Assembly (NCBI RefSeq): GCF_900111565.1
Contig: NZ_FOIK01000001.1
Span: 1,705,309 to 1,769,308, forward strand
From: Paenibacillus sp. NFR01
GTDB taxonomy: Bacteria; Bacillota; Bacilli; Paenibacillales; Paenibacillaceae
Length of the DNA: 64,000 bases
Reading direction: 5' to 3'
Shown here: piece after piece, positions 8,407-16,970 of the stretch
How positions within the stretch are numbered: the first letter of the stretch is position 1
Layout of the letters: each line of letters opens with the position of its first letter
Translations under genes and position numbers: made by a program
Notes under the pieces: generated by a model
Told to the model about the DNA's origin: nothing
Databases searched by the model: none
What the model saw: the letters and a program-made list of their open reading frames with translations, nothing else

Positions 8407-8445
8407 ACCTTTTAGCCGCCTTTCTTCTCTCCCGTTCCGTCCGGC

Positions 8446-8886
8446 TTAGCCGCAGGAGCAACTTCCGCCGCTGCCGCATCCGCCGCCCTTCGGGTTCGGA
8501 TCGTTGCTCGGCACCTTGATGCTGTCCGAGACCGAATATGCGATCAGCTCAGACATGGAGTGCAGAATATCATCCAGCCGGTTCTCCGCTTGCTTGAAGC
8601 GGGCGACTTCCTCAAATTGCTCCAGTTCCTTCTCTACCGCTTCGACCTCAGCCTTCGCGGCGTGGTAGTTCGGATGGAAATGCCCGAAACGCTGGGTCTC
8701 CTCGAACAAATCCTTTTTGCTCTGGAGCTTCTTTATCTTGGCCTGGATCTCCGGATTGGCATCAACCCGGCCCTTCCAGTATAAATAATCCGAAACTTCG
8801 GCCGACTGGTTGATCATGTCGCCCAGTTCATAGGCGTATGTCAGCACTTCGGCCATATCTACCGTATTCATCTCCGCTACGCTCAT
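8446..8886 (-). CDS. ricF: RicF/YlbF family regulator of RNase Y
   Basis: A 146-residue helical protein of the YlbF/YmcA family. It has the charged long-helix region (residues ~20-110) and a glycine/cysteine tail ending GGGCGSGGSCSCG. RicF, with RicA and RicT, forms the Fe-S-containing Ric complex that in B. subtilis directs RNase Y processing and affects competence, biofilm and sporulation. The C-terminal cysteines fit a role in cluster binding. ATG 8886 is used; a TTG at 8895 is also possible and neither has a strong ribosome binding site. ylbG follows directly. Confidence 0.88.
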   Translation of the reverse strand: MSVAEMNTVDMAEVLTYAYELGDMINQSAEVSDYLYWKGRVDANPEIQAKIKKLQSKKDLFEETQRFGHFHPNYHAAKAEVEAVEKELEQFEEVARFKQAENRLDDILHSMSELIAYSVSDSIKVPSNDPNPKGGGCGSGGSCSCG

Positions 8887-8914
8887 GAACTTCAACTCGC
8901 TTCTGCGTTAATGT

Positions 8915-8935
8915 TCTACAACCTGATGTCGTAGA
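8915..8935. promoter_or_regulatory. inverted repeat upstream of ricF
   Basis: TCTACAAC (8915-8922) and GTCGTAGA (8928-8935) match as inverted arms at seven of eight positions, with a five-base spacer. It lies about 30 bases upstream of the ricF start, within its leader or promoter, and could be an operator. I cannot assign a regulator. Confidence 0.4.
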
Positions 8936-8980
8936 CTTTTTAATCATAACATAACATAACGCGTTTGCAGAAGAGGAATT

Positions 8981-11089
8981 TCAAGCCCGGTCCGGAATCC
9001 GCAGCCGCATTTGCTGCCATTCGCCGCTGTGCAGCTCGGCCGGTTCCGTTCCTCCTTCCGGATCAATACAGCTGCCGCAGACCTTCCAAGGATGGCGGCT
9101 GACGATTTCAGGAATAAAATCAAAGGTCCGGCCGCCCCGGGTCACCGTTACCTTCACGCCCCATTCGGCCGCCTGCTCCATCACCTGCTGCGCTGTGGAT
9201 GCGTGGTATTCGCGCATTTCCTTCAGCCACATCTGCGGCACACGCTCCTTGCCGGGAAAAAGCTCCGCCGGCTCCGGCACGGCCGGCGGGAGCTGCAGCT
9301 GCGGAACCGCGCGGGCTGCCAGGCCGCGCTCCGCAGTGTCTCCGGGCACTCGGTAGCCCGGCCGCGAAGGCTCCGGCGGGAACTGCGCCTCAGCGTCCGC
9401 CGGCCACAGGATGTCCGGGCCGGCGGATGCTGCCGCCCGGCCCGGGTCTGCAGCCGCTGCGGCAAGCCCGGCGGCCGCCAGCTCCTTGCGGACGAGCGCG
9501 GCCGACTCGCGCCGGACGATGAAATAGCACGGCGCAATGCGGCTCACATGGCCCTGCAGGCGCGGATGGGCGGCGATGTCGTCGCCGTCCGCCTCCCCGC
9601 GGCAGGTCAGGAGCAGCGTCTCCGCCAGCTCGGTCCGGCCGGCGGCGCGGGCCCACAAGGCCAGCGCCTGACTGGCCTGCGCCGGCAATCCGCCTTCCGC
9701 GTGCTCCGCGAGCCAGCGGATCAGCGCTTCCGGGTCCAGCCCTTTGCCGGCGCTTTGCTCCAGCCGCGCCCGGGACAGCCGGAAGCTCCAGAGCTCTTCG
9801 GTATGCAGCGGCTCCGCCAGCTGCGCCAGCTTCCAGCGCACGGCGAACCCCGTGCCTGGCGGAACAAGCACCTCAAGATCCGGCTGCACGAGCAGAGTGG
9901 GTGGGATGGTCCGGGCGGGTTGGGGCGTATGGGCGCTTGGGGCGGTCTGCTCGGCGTCGGCACTATATTGCATCTGGGCGGTTTGAGCGCTTTGGGCGGT
10001 CAAACCGGCGTCGGCGCTATCGTGGGTCCGGGCAGTTTGCGTGGTCAATACAGCTTCTGTGGCACGGACATTTTCGGCGGCCACCACCCGTACGCAACCG
10101 GTAACCTCATTTATGCCCTCAGCCGGGTTCGCTTCTGCCGCTCCTAGCGATGGCGGCCGCACCGCAGCCTCATGCGCATTTGCCTCCGATACCGCCGGCT
10201 TCGGTTCGCGCCAGCGGAAGCAGAGCCCGCCTTCCGGCGAGCGCCCCAGCCGGCACCAGCCGAAGCCGGCGAGCAGGCGCAGCCACGCCTCCGCCGCTGC
10301 GGCAACCGCCCCCGGCTCCGCATTCGGCGCAAAGCCGCGGTCCCGGAGCCTTCGCAAAGGTTCGGCTACAGGAAACCAGTCGCCGACCGGATAGGCTTCC
10401 GCCGCGATCAGATAGCGGAAATGCTGGGCGCCGGGGTCGGATGCGCCGTAGCGGCCCAGGATTAGCCGGTACAACACGCCGGCCATTTGCGTCTCGTCCA
10501 GTTCAAGCCAGCCGGAAAGCGCCCCGGGCTCCAGGACATAAGCGTCCTCCTGGCGTACAAGCAGCCCGAGCGCCAGCAGCAGATCCACCATCAGCAGCGC
10601 TGCGGCTTCCGGCTCCGCGCTGAACGGCAGCAGCTCCGGACCGGGCAGGCCGCGCAGCGTCAGCGCGCCGGCGAGGCCGGCGAGATTCTTCTGCCGGATG
10701 ACACCTTTGGCCGTCAGCGGCAGACCTTCTTGCGCTGTATAGACCAACGCGCGGAACAGCTCGCCGGCCAGTCCCGGCCCAGTTGCTAATTCCTCCGGCA
10801 CAATTTCTTCCTCCGGCTGCGCCGCAGGCTTAACGGAGGCAAACGCAAAGGCATGCTGCACTCCGGCGAACCGCGCTTCGGGAATCTGGTACAGCTCCTC
10901 GCCCCAGATGCGCCGCCGCAGCTCCAGCAGCCCCTCGGCCATTAGTTCGGCCAGCGCCAGGCGCTGCTCGGCGCGGCAGAGCGCCGGCGGCCGCAGCTCC
11001 GCGGCTTTGTCCGCCGGGAACGGCTGTGCCGCATACGCCGCGCAGATCCGCTCCAGCACCGCCCGCGCTTCCGCGGTAAGCTTGCTCAC
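8981..11089 (-). CDS. XPB/Ssl2-like helicase-associated protein
   Basis: A 702-residue protein of the helicase-associated (XPB/Ssl2-like, Helicase_C_3) type. It is largely alanine- and leucine-rich winged-helix-like sequence (residues ~1-310), then a low-complexity Ala/Thr/Gln/Ser linker (~315-385), then a conserved module starting PTLLVQPDLEVLVPPGTG and including HPRLQGHVSRIAPCYFIVRRE. There are no Walker motifs, so it is not itself a helicase. It starts with GTG overlapping the TGA of the XPB gene (GTGA), so the two are translationally coupled. The same pairing is known in actinobacteria (XPB beside an Ssl2-like gene). I infer a partner or regulator of XPB in DNA repair or transcription. 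Confidence 0.8.
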   Translation of the reverse strand: MSKLTAEARAVLERICAAYAAQPFPADKAAELRPPALCRAEQRLALAELMAEGLLELRRRIWGEELYQIPEARFAGVQHAFAFASVKPAAQPEEEIVPEELATGPGLAGELFRALVYTAQEGLPLTAKGVIRQKNLAGLAGALTLRGLPGPELLPFSAEPEAAALLMVDLLLALGLLVRQEDAYVLEPGALSGWLELDETQMAGVLYRLILGRYGASDPGAQHFRYLIAAEAYPVGDWFPVAEPLRRLRDRGFAPNAEPGAVAAAAEAWLRLLAGFGWCRLGRSPEGGLCFRWREPKPAVSEANAHEAAVRPPSLGAAEANPAEGINEVTGCVRVVAAENVRATEAVLTTQTARTHDSADAGLTAQSAQTAQMQYSADAEQTAPSAHTPQPARTIPPTLLVQPDLEVLVPPGTGFAVRWKLAQLAEPLHTEELWSFRLSRARLEQSAGKGLDPEALIRWLAEHAEGGLPAQASQALALWARAAGRTELAETLLLTCRGEADGDDIAAHPRLQGHVSRIAPCYFIVRRESAALVRKELAAAGLAAAAADPGRAAASAGPDILWPADAEAQFPPEPSRPGYRVPGDTAERGLAARAVPQLQLPPAVPEPAELFPGKERVPQMWLKEMREYHASTAQQVMEQAAEWGVKVTVTRGGRTFDFIPEIVSRHPWKVCGSCIDPEGGTEPAELHSGEWQQMRLRIPDRA

Positions 11090-12777
11090 AAGGTGGCCTC
11101 CTTCTCCGGCTCCGCCGGTTCGATTTTATAGTCATAGCCCTGCTCGGTCAGAAACAAACGGCGGTGCAGCGCAAATTCCTGCTCCCGGCTGTCCTCCGAT
11201 ACCAGCGTATAGAAATAAGCCTTGTTCTCGCCGTTCTTCGGCCGCAGGATGCGGCCCAGCCGCTGCGCCTCCTCCTGGCGCGACCCAAAAGCGCCCGACA
11301 CCTCGATTGCTACCGAAGCGTCCGGCAGATTGACGGCAAAGTTCGCCACCTTGGACACAACCAGCACCCGCAGCCGGCCTTCATTGAAGTCCGTAAACCG
11401 TTCCACCCGTGTCTTGTGCGGCGTCTTGCCGGTAATGAGCGGCGCGCCGAGCCGGGCTGCCAGCTGCTCCAGCTGGTCCAGGTATTGCCCGATGACCAGC
11501 ACCGCCGCGCCCGGATGCGCCGCGACCAGCCGGGCCGCCGCTTCCGTCTTCGCCGGATTGACCGAAGCCAGGCGGAACTGCTCCTTCGCCCCGGCGGTGC
11601 GGTACCGGCCGCGCAGCGCCGCATCCATCGGCACCGTCAGCTCGGTGCATTCGACGCCGGCAATCCAGCCCGCCGACTCCAGCGTTTTCCACGGGAGCTC
11701 ATAGCATTTCGGGCCGATCAGCGAGAAGACGTCGCCTTCGCGGCCGTCCTCCCGGACCAGCGTCGCGGTCAGCCCGAGACGGCGTGTCGCCTGGATCTCC
11801 GCCGTTGCCCGGAAGACCGGGGCGGGCAGCAGATGCACCTCGTCGTAGATGATGAGCCCCCAGTTGCGCTCGTTAAAAAGGCGCATGTGCGCAAAGGGCC
11901 CGGTTTTGCTGCTGCGGTGCGTCAGCATCTGGTAGGTCGCCACCGTCACCGGCTTAACCTCGCGCGAAGTGCCCGTGTATTCGCCGATCTCCTCCGGCGC
12001 CAGCTCGGTCCGGGCCAGCAGCTCTGCGCGCCACTGGGCCACCGAGGTGCTGCTTGACGTCAGGATCAGCGTCTCGCATTGAAGCTTCTCCAGCACGGCA
12101 AGCCCGACGACCGTCTTGCCGGCCCCGCAGGGCAGCACGACGACGCCGCTGCCCCCGATGCCCTGAAACAGGCGGAGCGCTTCCGCCTGATAGTCGCGCA
12201 GAGCGAAAGCCCCGGGGCCGCCGGAGGCGCTGCCGCCCCGCCAGACCACGCTCAGCGCTTGTCCTTCCCGGTAGCCGGCTTCGTCCACTACCGGGTACCC
12301 CAGGCGGGCCAGCTCCTGCTTCAGCTGGCCCCGAAGTTGCGCCGGCGCTTCCGCAGCCGACGCCCCGGTGCGGCGCAGGCCGAGCGCCGCAAGCGCGGGC
12401 TGCTGCTCGAGCTCGTCGAGCAGCGCCGCGTGGTCCGCCTGCAGCGTGATCCGCGCTGCAGGATCGGCGGCTGCGCCGTGCAGCCGCAGCCGCCCGTACC
12501 GCCCGGCCTGGAGGCGGATCTGCGCCTCCAGCTCCGGGGACACGCCGAAGCGGGCGATCCGGCGGAGGCCGGCGAGTATCGCCTCTCCGCCGTGTCCCGC
12601 CGCGGCGGCGTTCCAGAGCGAAAGCGGCGTAATGCGGTACGTATGGTACGCGGGCAGGCTTTTCAGCAGCTCGGCGCAGCCGGCCAGCAGCGTGCGCGCT
12701 TCCGCGAAGCCGGGATGGGCGCATTCCAGCAGCACCGTCCCGTCCTTCCGGAGAATGCAGGCTCCGCTTTCGTTCAT
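11086..12777 (-). CDS. bacterial XPB-type DNA helicase
   Basis: A 563-residue superfamily 2 helicase. Residues 1-190 form the damage-recognition-like N-terminal region. The motor has motif I PCGAGKT (216-222), motif II DEVH (312-315), motif III LTATLVREDGRE and motif VI QEEAQRLGRILRPK, with the XPB RED-like triplet in motif III. This is the bacterial homologue of eukaryotic/archaeal XPB, a 3'-5' DNA translocase of nucleotide excision repair. I chose ATG 12777 (AAGGAGGG seven bases upstream) over a start at 12831. The next gene, overlapping by four bases, encodes an XPB/Ssl2-like partner. Confidence 0.92.
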   Translation of the reverse strand: MNESGACILRKDGTVLLECAHPGFAEARTLLAGCAELLKSLPAYHTYRITPLSLWNAAAAGHGGEAILAGLRRIARFGVSPELEAQIRLQAGRYGRLRLHGAAADPAARITLQADHAALLDELEQQPALAALGLRRTGASAAEAPAQLRGQLKQELARLGYPVVDEAGYREGQALSVVWRGGSASGGPGAFALRDYQAEALRLFQGIGGSGVVVLPCGAGKTVVGLAVLEKLQCETLILTSSSTSVAQWRAELLARTELAPEEIGEYTGTSREVKPVTVATYQMLTHRSSKTGPFAHMRLFNERNWGLIIYDEVHLLPAPVFRATAEIQATRRLGLTATLVREDGREGDVFSLIGPKCYELPWKTLESAGWIAGVECTELTVPMDAALRGRYRTAGAKEQFRLASVNPAKTEAAARLVAAHPGAAVLVIGQYLDQLEQLAARLGAPLITGKTPHKTRVERFTDFNEGRLRVLVVSKVANFAVNLPDASVAIEVSGAFGSRQEEAQRLGRILRPKNGENKAYFYTLVSEDSREQEFALHRRLFLTEQGYDYKIEPAEPEKEATL

Positions 12778-12828
12778 GGGTGTTCCCTCCTTCGTAGATT
12801 CTGCTCGATTCAATGCCGTGCAGGGCAG

Positions 12829-12875
12829 CAAGAAAAGCTCATCCCCGCCGATGGCGGTGATGAGCTTTTCTTTTT
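12829..12875. terminator. bidirectional terminator
   Basis: AGAAAAGCTCATC and GATGAGCTTTTCT form a 13-bp stem between the CBS gene and the XPB gene, with T-rich ends on both strands. It probably ends the CBS transcript. Confidence 0.75.
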
Positions 12876-12879
12876 GCGT

Positions 12880-13308
12880 TTAGTGCACATGGTCCGAAAT
12901 CCCGCGCAGCGCCTCGCCCGCTTCATCCGCGAAAGGCGGTGAAACGGCGAGATCGCCCAGCGAGACGATGCCAAGCAGCTTGCCGTCCCGGGTCACGGGC
13001 AGACGGCGGATCTGATGCCGCCGCATCAGTTCGGCGGCTTCGTCGACACTGGCGGTTTCGGCAACCGAAACGACGTTTTTGGTCATGACCGTCTCGACCG
13101 CGGTCGAACCGGAGTGCTTGTCCGCATACCCGCGCAGCACGAGGTCGCGGTCCGTAACGACGCCGATCAGACGGAAATTGTCCAGCGATTCCACCACCGG
13201 AATGAATCCAGTGTCATGCTTTTTCATCAGAACGGCAATTTCATAAATATTGTCCAGCAAAGTGACAGCCGCCGGATTCGCGGTCATCACTCCTTTGACA
13301 GTCTGCAA
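12880..13308 (-). CDS. CBS-domain pair protein
   Basis: A small protein made of two CBS domains: VKGVMTANPAAV...FRLIGVVTDRDLVLR and VETVMTKNVVSV...GKLLGIVSLGDLAVS. Such proteins sense adenine nucleotides or related ligands. The in-frame ATG at 13323 begins with GGAGGG, which is exactly a ribosome binding site seven bases ahead of TTG at 13308, so I prefer the TTG start (142 residues). It is similar to the stress-type CBS proteins of Bacillus (YhcV/YtoI style); no partner domain is present. Confidence 0.85.
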   Translation of the reverse strand: MQTVKGVMTANPAAVTLLDNIYEIAVLMKKHDTGFIPVVESLDNFRLIGVVTDRDLVLRGYADKHSGSTAVETVMTKNVVSVAETASVDEAAELMRRHQIRRLPVTRDGKLLGIVSLGDLAVSPPFADEAGEALRGISDHVH

Positions 13309-13369
13309 GGAAGAACCCTCCATTCAAGGATGACATGTTGTCCGGTAGGTTCTCCCGAAAGGCGATATT

Positions 13370-14551
13370 TTATTCCCGGGAAGTTTCACTCAGGCACGAA
13401 TCGGCCAGCCCGATCAACAGCTTGGCTCCGTGCAGCAGCGCGTCCTCGTCGATCTCAAAGCGGCTGTGATGATGCGGGTACGTTGCTTCCTTCTCCGGAT
13501 TGCCCGCACCGACAAAGACAAAACAGCCGGGAAGCTGCTGAAGATAATAAGCGAAATCCTCCGCCGGCATCAGCTTTTCCATCTCGATCGCCTGGACCCC
13601 GCTGCCCAGCGCGTCCGGCGCCACGCGAAGGAACCGCCGGAATTCTGCGGCATGGTTGACGAGCGGCGGATACCCCATTAAATAGTCGACGTTCGCCTCT
13701 GCGCCGTAAGCGGCGGCCACCTGTGCCGAAAGCGCCTCGATCCGGCCGCGGATCAGGTACCGCGTCTCCTCGTCGAAAGCGCGGACTGTGCCGGTTATCC
13801 GGCAGCGTTCGGCGATGACATTCTGCGCCGTGCCGCCCTGGATCGTGCCGATGCTGACGACCGCCGGCCGGAGCGGGTCGACATTGCGGCTCACAATGGT
13901 CTGAAGCTGCAGCACAAGCGCCGACGCCGCAACGATGCTGTCTACGCCGCGATGCGGCATGCCGCCGTGCCCGCCTTTGCCGGTAATGTCAATGAAGAAC
14001 TCATCGGCCGATGCCATCAGCGGACCCGGGGCGCTGCCGAGCGTGCCAAGCGGCAGCGGCGACCAAAGATGCAGGCCGTACACCGCATCGGCCCCCTCCA
14101 GCACGCCTTCGCCGATCATACCTTGGGCACCTCCCGGGCATACCTCTTCGGCGGGCTGGAACAGGAAACGCAGCTCCCCTCGGAGCTCGTCCCGTCGGGC
14201 GCTATAGTAGGCGGCAACGGCCAGCAGAATTGCCGTGTGCCCGTCATGCCCGCAGGCATGCATGACCCCTTGGTTTTGCGACACATAATCATGGGTGTTC
14301 TCTTCGGCAATCGCCAGCGCATCCATATCCGCGCGCAGTACCACCGTTTTCCCCGGCCGGGTGCCTTTGATAATCCCGGTCAGTCCGTAACCGGCTCCGC
14401 TGCGCCGGACCTCAATGCCGAAGCCCTCCAGCAGGCCTGCCACAAATGCGGACGTCTCCTTTTCCTGATAAGACAGCTCCGGATGCCGGTGCAAATGGCG
14501 GCGCCATTTGACCATCTCCGGAAAGAGCTCCTCGGCCGTTAACCTCTCCAT
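13370..14551 (-). CDS. M20D-family amidohydrolase
   Basis: A 393-residue metal-dependent hydrolase of the hippurate hydrolase / N-acyl-amino-acid amidohydrolase group. Visible motifs are HRHPELSYQE at the N-terminus, VLRADMDALAI, HACGHDGHTAILL (metal-binding cysteine and histidines near residue 100), FQPAEE, and the dimerisation lid region with GGHGGMPHRGVDSI; the late PHHHSRFEID segment supplies the last metal ligand. It releases a carboxylic acid from an N-acyl amino acid or similar amide; the substrate cannot be told. It stands alone, divergent from the yugN-like gene. Confidence 0.9.
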   Translation of the reverse strand: MERLTAEELFPEMVKWRRHLHRHPELSYQEKETSAFVAGLLEGFGIEVRRSGAGYGLTGIIKGTRPGKTVVLRADMDALAIAEENTHDYVSQNQGVMHACGHDGHTAILLAVAAYYSARRDELRGELRFLFQPAEEVCPGGAQGMIGEGVLEGADAVYGLHLWSPLPLGTLGSAPGPLMASADEFFIDITGKGGHGGMPHRGVDSIVAASALVLQLQTIVSRNVDPLRPAVVSIGTIQGGTAQNVIAERCRITGTVRAFDEETRYLIRGRIEALSAQVAAAYGAEANVDYLMGYPPLVNHAAEFRRFLRVAPDALGSGVQAIEMEKLMPAEDFAYYLQQLPGCFVFVGAGNPEKEATYPHHHSRFEIDEDALLHGAKLLIGLADSCLSETSRE

Positions 14552-14733
14552 ACCTTCCAGTCCTTTCTTCCAAAACGCTGATTTCTCTTATTGTAGCAGA
14601 AATAAGCCGAAATGTGGCCTTCTCTAGGCCTTCCCTACCCTTGCGCAACCCTGTCAAACATACTATCATGAGAAGGAACCACGGAGAACCTCACTTCAGA
14701 ACCATCATAATGAATAAGGGGGATTTGTGCGCG

Positions 14734-15081
14734 ATGATACTTGAGAACACGGGCCTGATCGGACTTGAAAGCGACCTTCTTTATCTGGACGAAAGTGCGT
14801 CCAAAGCCGGATTCATCCGCTGGCAATGGGAATATTACCGGGCTACATACGACTCCAAGATCGACGACCAAGGCAGCGGCGGGGAATACTTCCTCCGGAT
14901 CAATACGCGCGCCGTTTCCGGCAAGCTGGAGAAGCCGGATGCCGTACTTGCCATTGAAGCCGTTTACTTGGGCAGAGCGACGTTCCCCCACGGGCTGGAG
15001 TATGAATCGCCGGTTCCCGCCGCCGTGCTAGAACTCGCGGACAAGCGGATATTGCAACTTAAGGAGCTGCTGGAAGCTTGA
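14734..15081 (+). CDS. YugN-like family protein
   Basis: A 115-residue protein resembling the YugN-like family of Bacillaceae (PF08868), beginning MILENTGLIGLESDLLYL and ending with a short helix LADKRILQLKELLEA. Function unknown. ATG 14734 is preceded by a G-rich site (AAGGGGG) about eleven bases away; a TTG nine bases earlier is possible. Its TGA overlaps the TTG start of ftsW (TTGA), so the two are translationally coupled. Confidence 0.75.
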   Translation: MILENTGLIGLESDLLYLDESASKAGFIRWQWEYYRATYDSKIDDQGSGGEYFLRINTRAVSGKLEKPDAVLAIEAVYLGRATFPHGLEYESPVPAAVLELADKRILQLKELLEA

Positions 15082-16325
15082 ACAAGGTTAAAGAAACAAC
15101 AAAGTCCAAAACCGGCGTGCCCGGACGGGGCACGCCCGATTTCCAGCTGCTGATTCTCACGCTTCTGCTCGTCGGCTTCGGCCTCGTCATGGTGTTCAGC
15201 GCCAGCTCGGGCCTGACGCTCGCCAGCAAAAAATTCAGCCATGACCCGCTGTATTTCGCCAAACGGCAGGCCATCTGGGTCGGGCTAGGCTGTTTCGTGA
15301 TGTTCGTCGTTATGAACATCCATTACAGCAAATTCAAAAAATGGTACGTGCCGATCTTTTTTATTACGCTGTTCCTGCTGCTCTTTGTCGTGACCACCGA
15401 AAGCATCAACGGCGCCAAAAGCTGGATGAGCATCGGTAAACTCGGCATACAGCCGACGGAGCTTGCCAAAATATCGATCATACTTTATCTGTCTGCGCTC
15501 ATTACCAAAAAAGGAGAACGGCTCCGCGACCTGCGAACCGGCTTTATCCCTGTCACCGTCATTGTCGGCATCGTCGGCGGACTGATCCTGCTGCAGCCGG
15601 ACCTCGGGTCCTGCCTGATCCTGATCGCCACCAGCGGCCTCGTCATCTATGCCGGCGGCGCCAGCATGAAGCATATTCTCGGCTCCCTTGCCCTGGTGCT
15701 GCTCGGTATCGCCATCGTGCTTGGACCCAAGACGGCGCTCGACTCTCTGTCCCATTCCGATGCCAAAGCCAGCGACGAATCCGATTACCGGATGGGCCGG
15801 ATCGAAGCGTTCCTGAATCCGTTCGAGGATACGTCCGATCAGGGCTATAATATCATTCAATCGCTGATCGCCATCGGCGAAGGCGGAACGCACGGGGCGG
15901 GCTTCGGGCAAAGCGTGCAGAAGCTGAGCTATCTGCCTTACCCGTACACCGACTTTATCTTTGCCGTCATCGGCGAAGAGCTCGGTTTTGTCGGTACCGC
16001 CATTTTTCTGATGCTGTATTTGTATTTTATCTGGCGGGGCATTCTGATCGCGCTACGCTGTCCCGATCCGTTCGGGACGCTTGTAGGCATCGGCTGCATG
16101 GGTCTGATTGCGATCCAGGCCTTCGTCAACATCGGCGGCGTCACCAAAACGATTCCGCTGACCGGGGTTACGCTGCCGTTTATCAGCTACGGGGGATCCT
16201 CTCTGCTGGTAACCATGCTGTCCATGGGCATCATGCTCAGCATTTCCCGGGAGAGCAACCGTCCGGTCAAGGAAGAAGTGACCAAATCGGTCACTACCGT
16301 CCGCCGCTATCAGGCACAAGGCTGA
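15078..16325 (+). CDS. ftsW: FtsW/RodA/SpoVE (SEDS) peptidoglycan glycosyltransferase, probably FtsW
   Basis: A 415-residue polytopic membrane protein of the SEDS family. Landmarks are VMVFSASS in the first helix, KSWMSIGKLGIQPTELAKI, LLQPDLGSCLIL, the large extracellular loop with YRMGRIEAFLNPFEDTSDQGYNIIQSLIAIGEGG, and the conserved PLTGVTLPFISYGGSSLL near the C-terminus. SEDS proteins polymerise glycan strands together with a class B PBP. The start is TTG at 15078, overlapping the preceding stop, with AAGGAG about twelve bases upstream. FtsW rather than RodA is inferred from the loop sequences. Confidence 0.9.
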   Translation: MNKVKETTKSKTGVPGRGTPDFQLLILTLLLVGFGLVMVFSASSGLTLASKKFSHDPLYFAKRQAIWVGLGCFVMFVVMNIHYSKFKKWYVPIFFITLFLLLFVVTTESINGAKSWMSIGKLGIQPTELAKISIILYLSALITKKGERLRDLRTGFIPVTVIVGIVGGLILLQPDLGSCLILIATSGLVIYAGGASMKHILGSLALVLLGIAIVLGPKTALDSLSHSDAKASDESDYRMGRIEAFLNPFEDTSDQGYNIIQSLIAIGEGGTHGAGFGQSVQKLSYLPYPYTDFIFAVIGEELGFVGTAIFLMLYLYFIWRGILIALRCPDPFGTLVGIGCMGLIAIQAFVNIGGVTKTIPLTGVTLPFISYGGSSLLVTMLSMGIMLSISRESNRPVKEEVTKSVTTVRRYQAQG

Positions 16326-16364
16326 CGGCGGCCGCCAGCCTCTCCTTCTCCTGCACCTGCAAAA

Positions 16365-16402
16365 AGGGCAGTCCGGGAATTTCCCCGGACTGCCCTTTTT
16401 TT
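16365..16402. terminator. terminator downstream of ftsW
   Basis: AAGGGCAGTCCGGG pairs with CCCGGACTGCCCTT, followed by a T-run on the plus strand and preceded by AAAAA, so it may also serve the convergent Asp23 gene. Confidence 0.9.
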
Positions 16403-16449
16403 GCTGAAGCGCTCCGCCAAACGTTGCGCTTACATTCGGCTCCGCAGCC

Positions 16450-16815
16450 TTATGAAATTTCGTCGTTCTTGAAGGCCACGCCTTCGACCTTGACGTTGAC
16501 TTCAACGATGCGCAGGCCGGTCATGCTTTCGACCGCTTCCCGCACGTTCTGCTGCAGCATCCGGCAAACTTCGTGGATCGGCGTTTCATACAGCACAATG
16601 ATGCGCAAATCGACAGCCGCTTCCAGTTGGCCGACTTCGACGGTAACGCCCTTCTGCACGTTTTTGCCGCTCAGCCGTTTCGCCCAGCCTTCCGACAGGC
16701 CGCCGGACATGGCTGCGATTCCCGGGGTCTCAAGCGCCGCCAATCCGGCAATCTTCGAGACGACATCATCCGAGATTCGAATGTTCCCTAATTCCAATTG
16801 AAGTTGTTCCGCCAT
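16450..16815 (-). CDS. Asp23/Gls24 family envelope stress protein
   Basis: A 121-residue protein of the Asp23/Gls24 family. It has GNIRISDDVVSKIAGLAALETPGI at the start and VDLRIIVLYETPIHEVCRMLQQNVREAVESMTGL in the second half, ending in the β-strand VEVNVKVEGVAF. Members are membrane-associated or cytosolic proteins linked to cell envelope stress. Ribosome binding site GGGGGGATAT precedes ATG 16815. It is monocistronic and divergent from the antiporter gene. Confidence 0.9.
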   Translation of the reverse strand: MAEQLQLELGNIRISDDVVSKIAGLAALETPGIAAMSGGLSEGWAKRLSGKNVQKGVTVEVGQLEAAVDLRIIVLYETPIHEVCRMLQQNVREAVESMTGLRIVEVNVKVEGVAFKNDEIS

Positions 16816-16970
16816 GCCATATCCCCCCTACAATCATTATCAATTATTGTAATTCGAAAGCGGTCCAAAAAGCAAATGACTTCCGCACAAGGAGCGTTTA
16901 CACTTGGAAGAAATTTGGGTATATTGAAATATGATTTGAACTACATATCTGAGACTGGAGTGTGCCTCAC

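Noticed and set aside
8981..11089. Second helicase in the XPB operon
   Set aside because: The protein has no Walker A or DEAH box; only the helicase-associated domain is recognisable.
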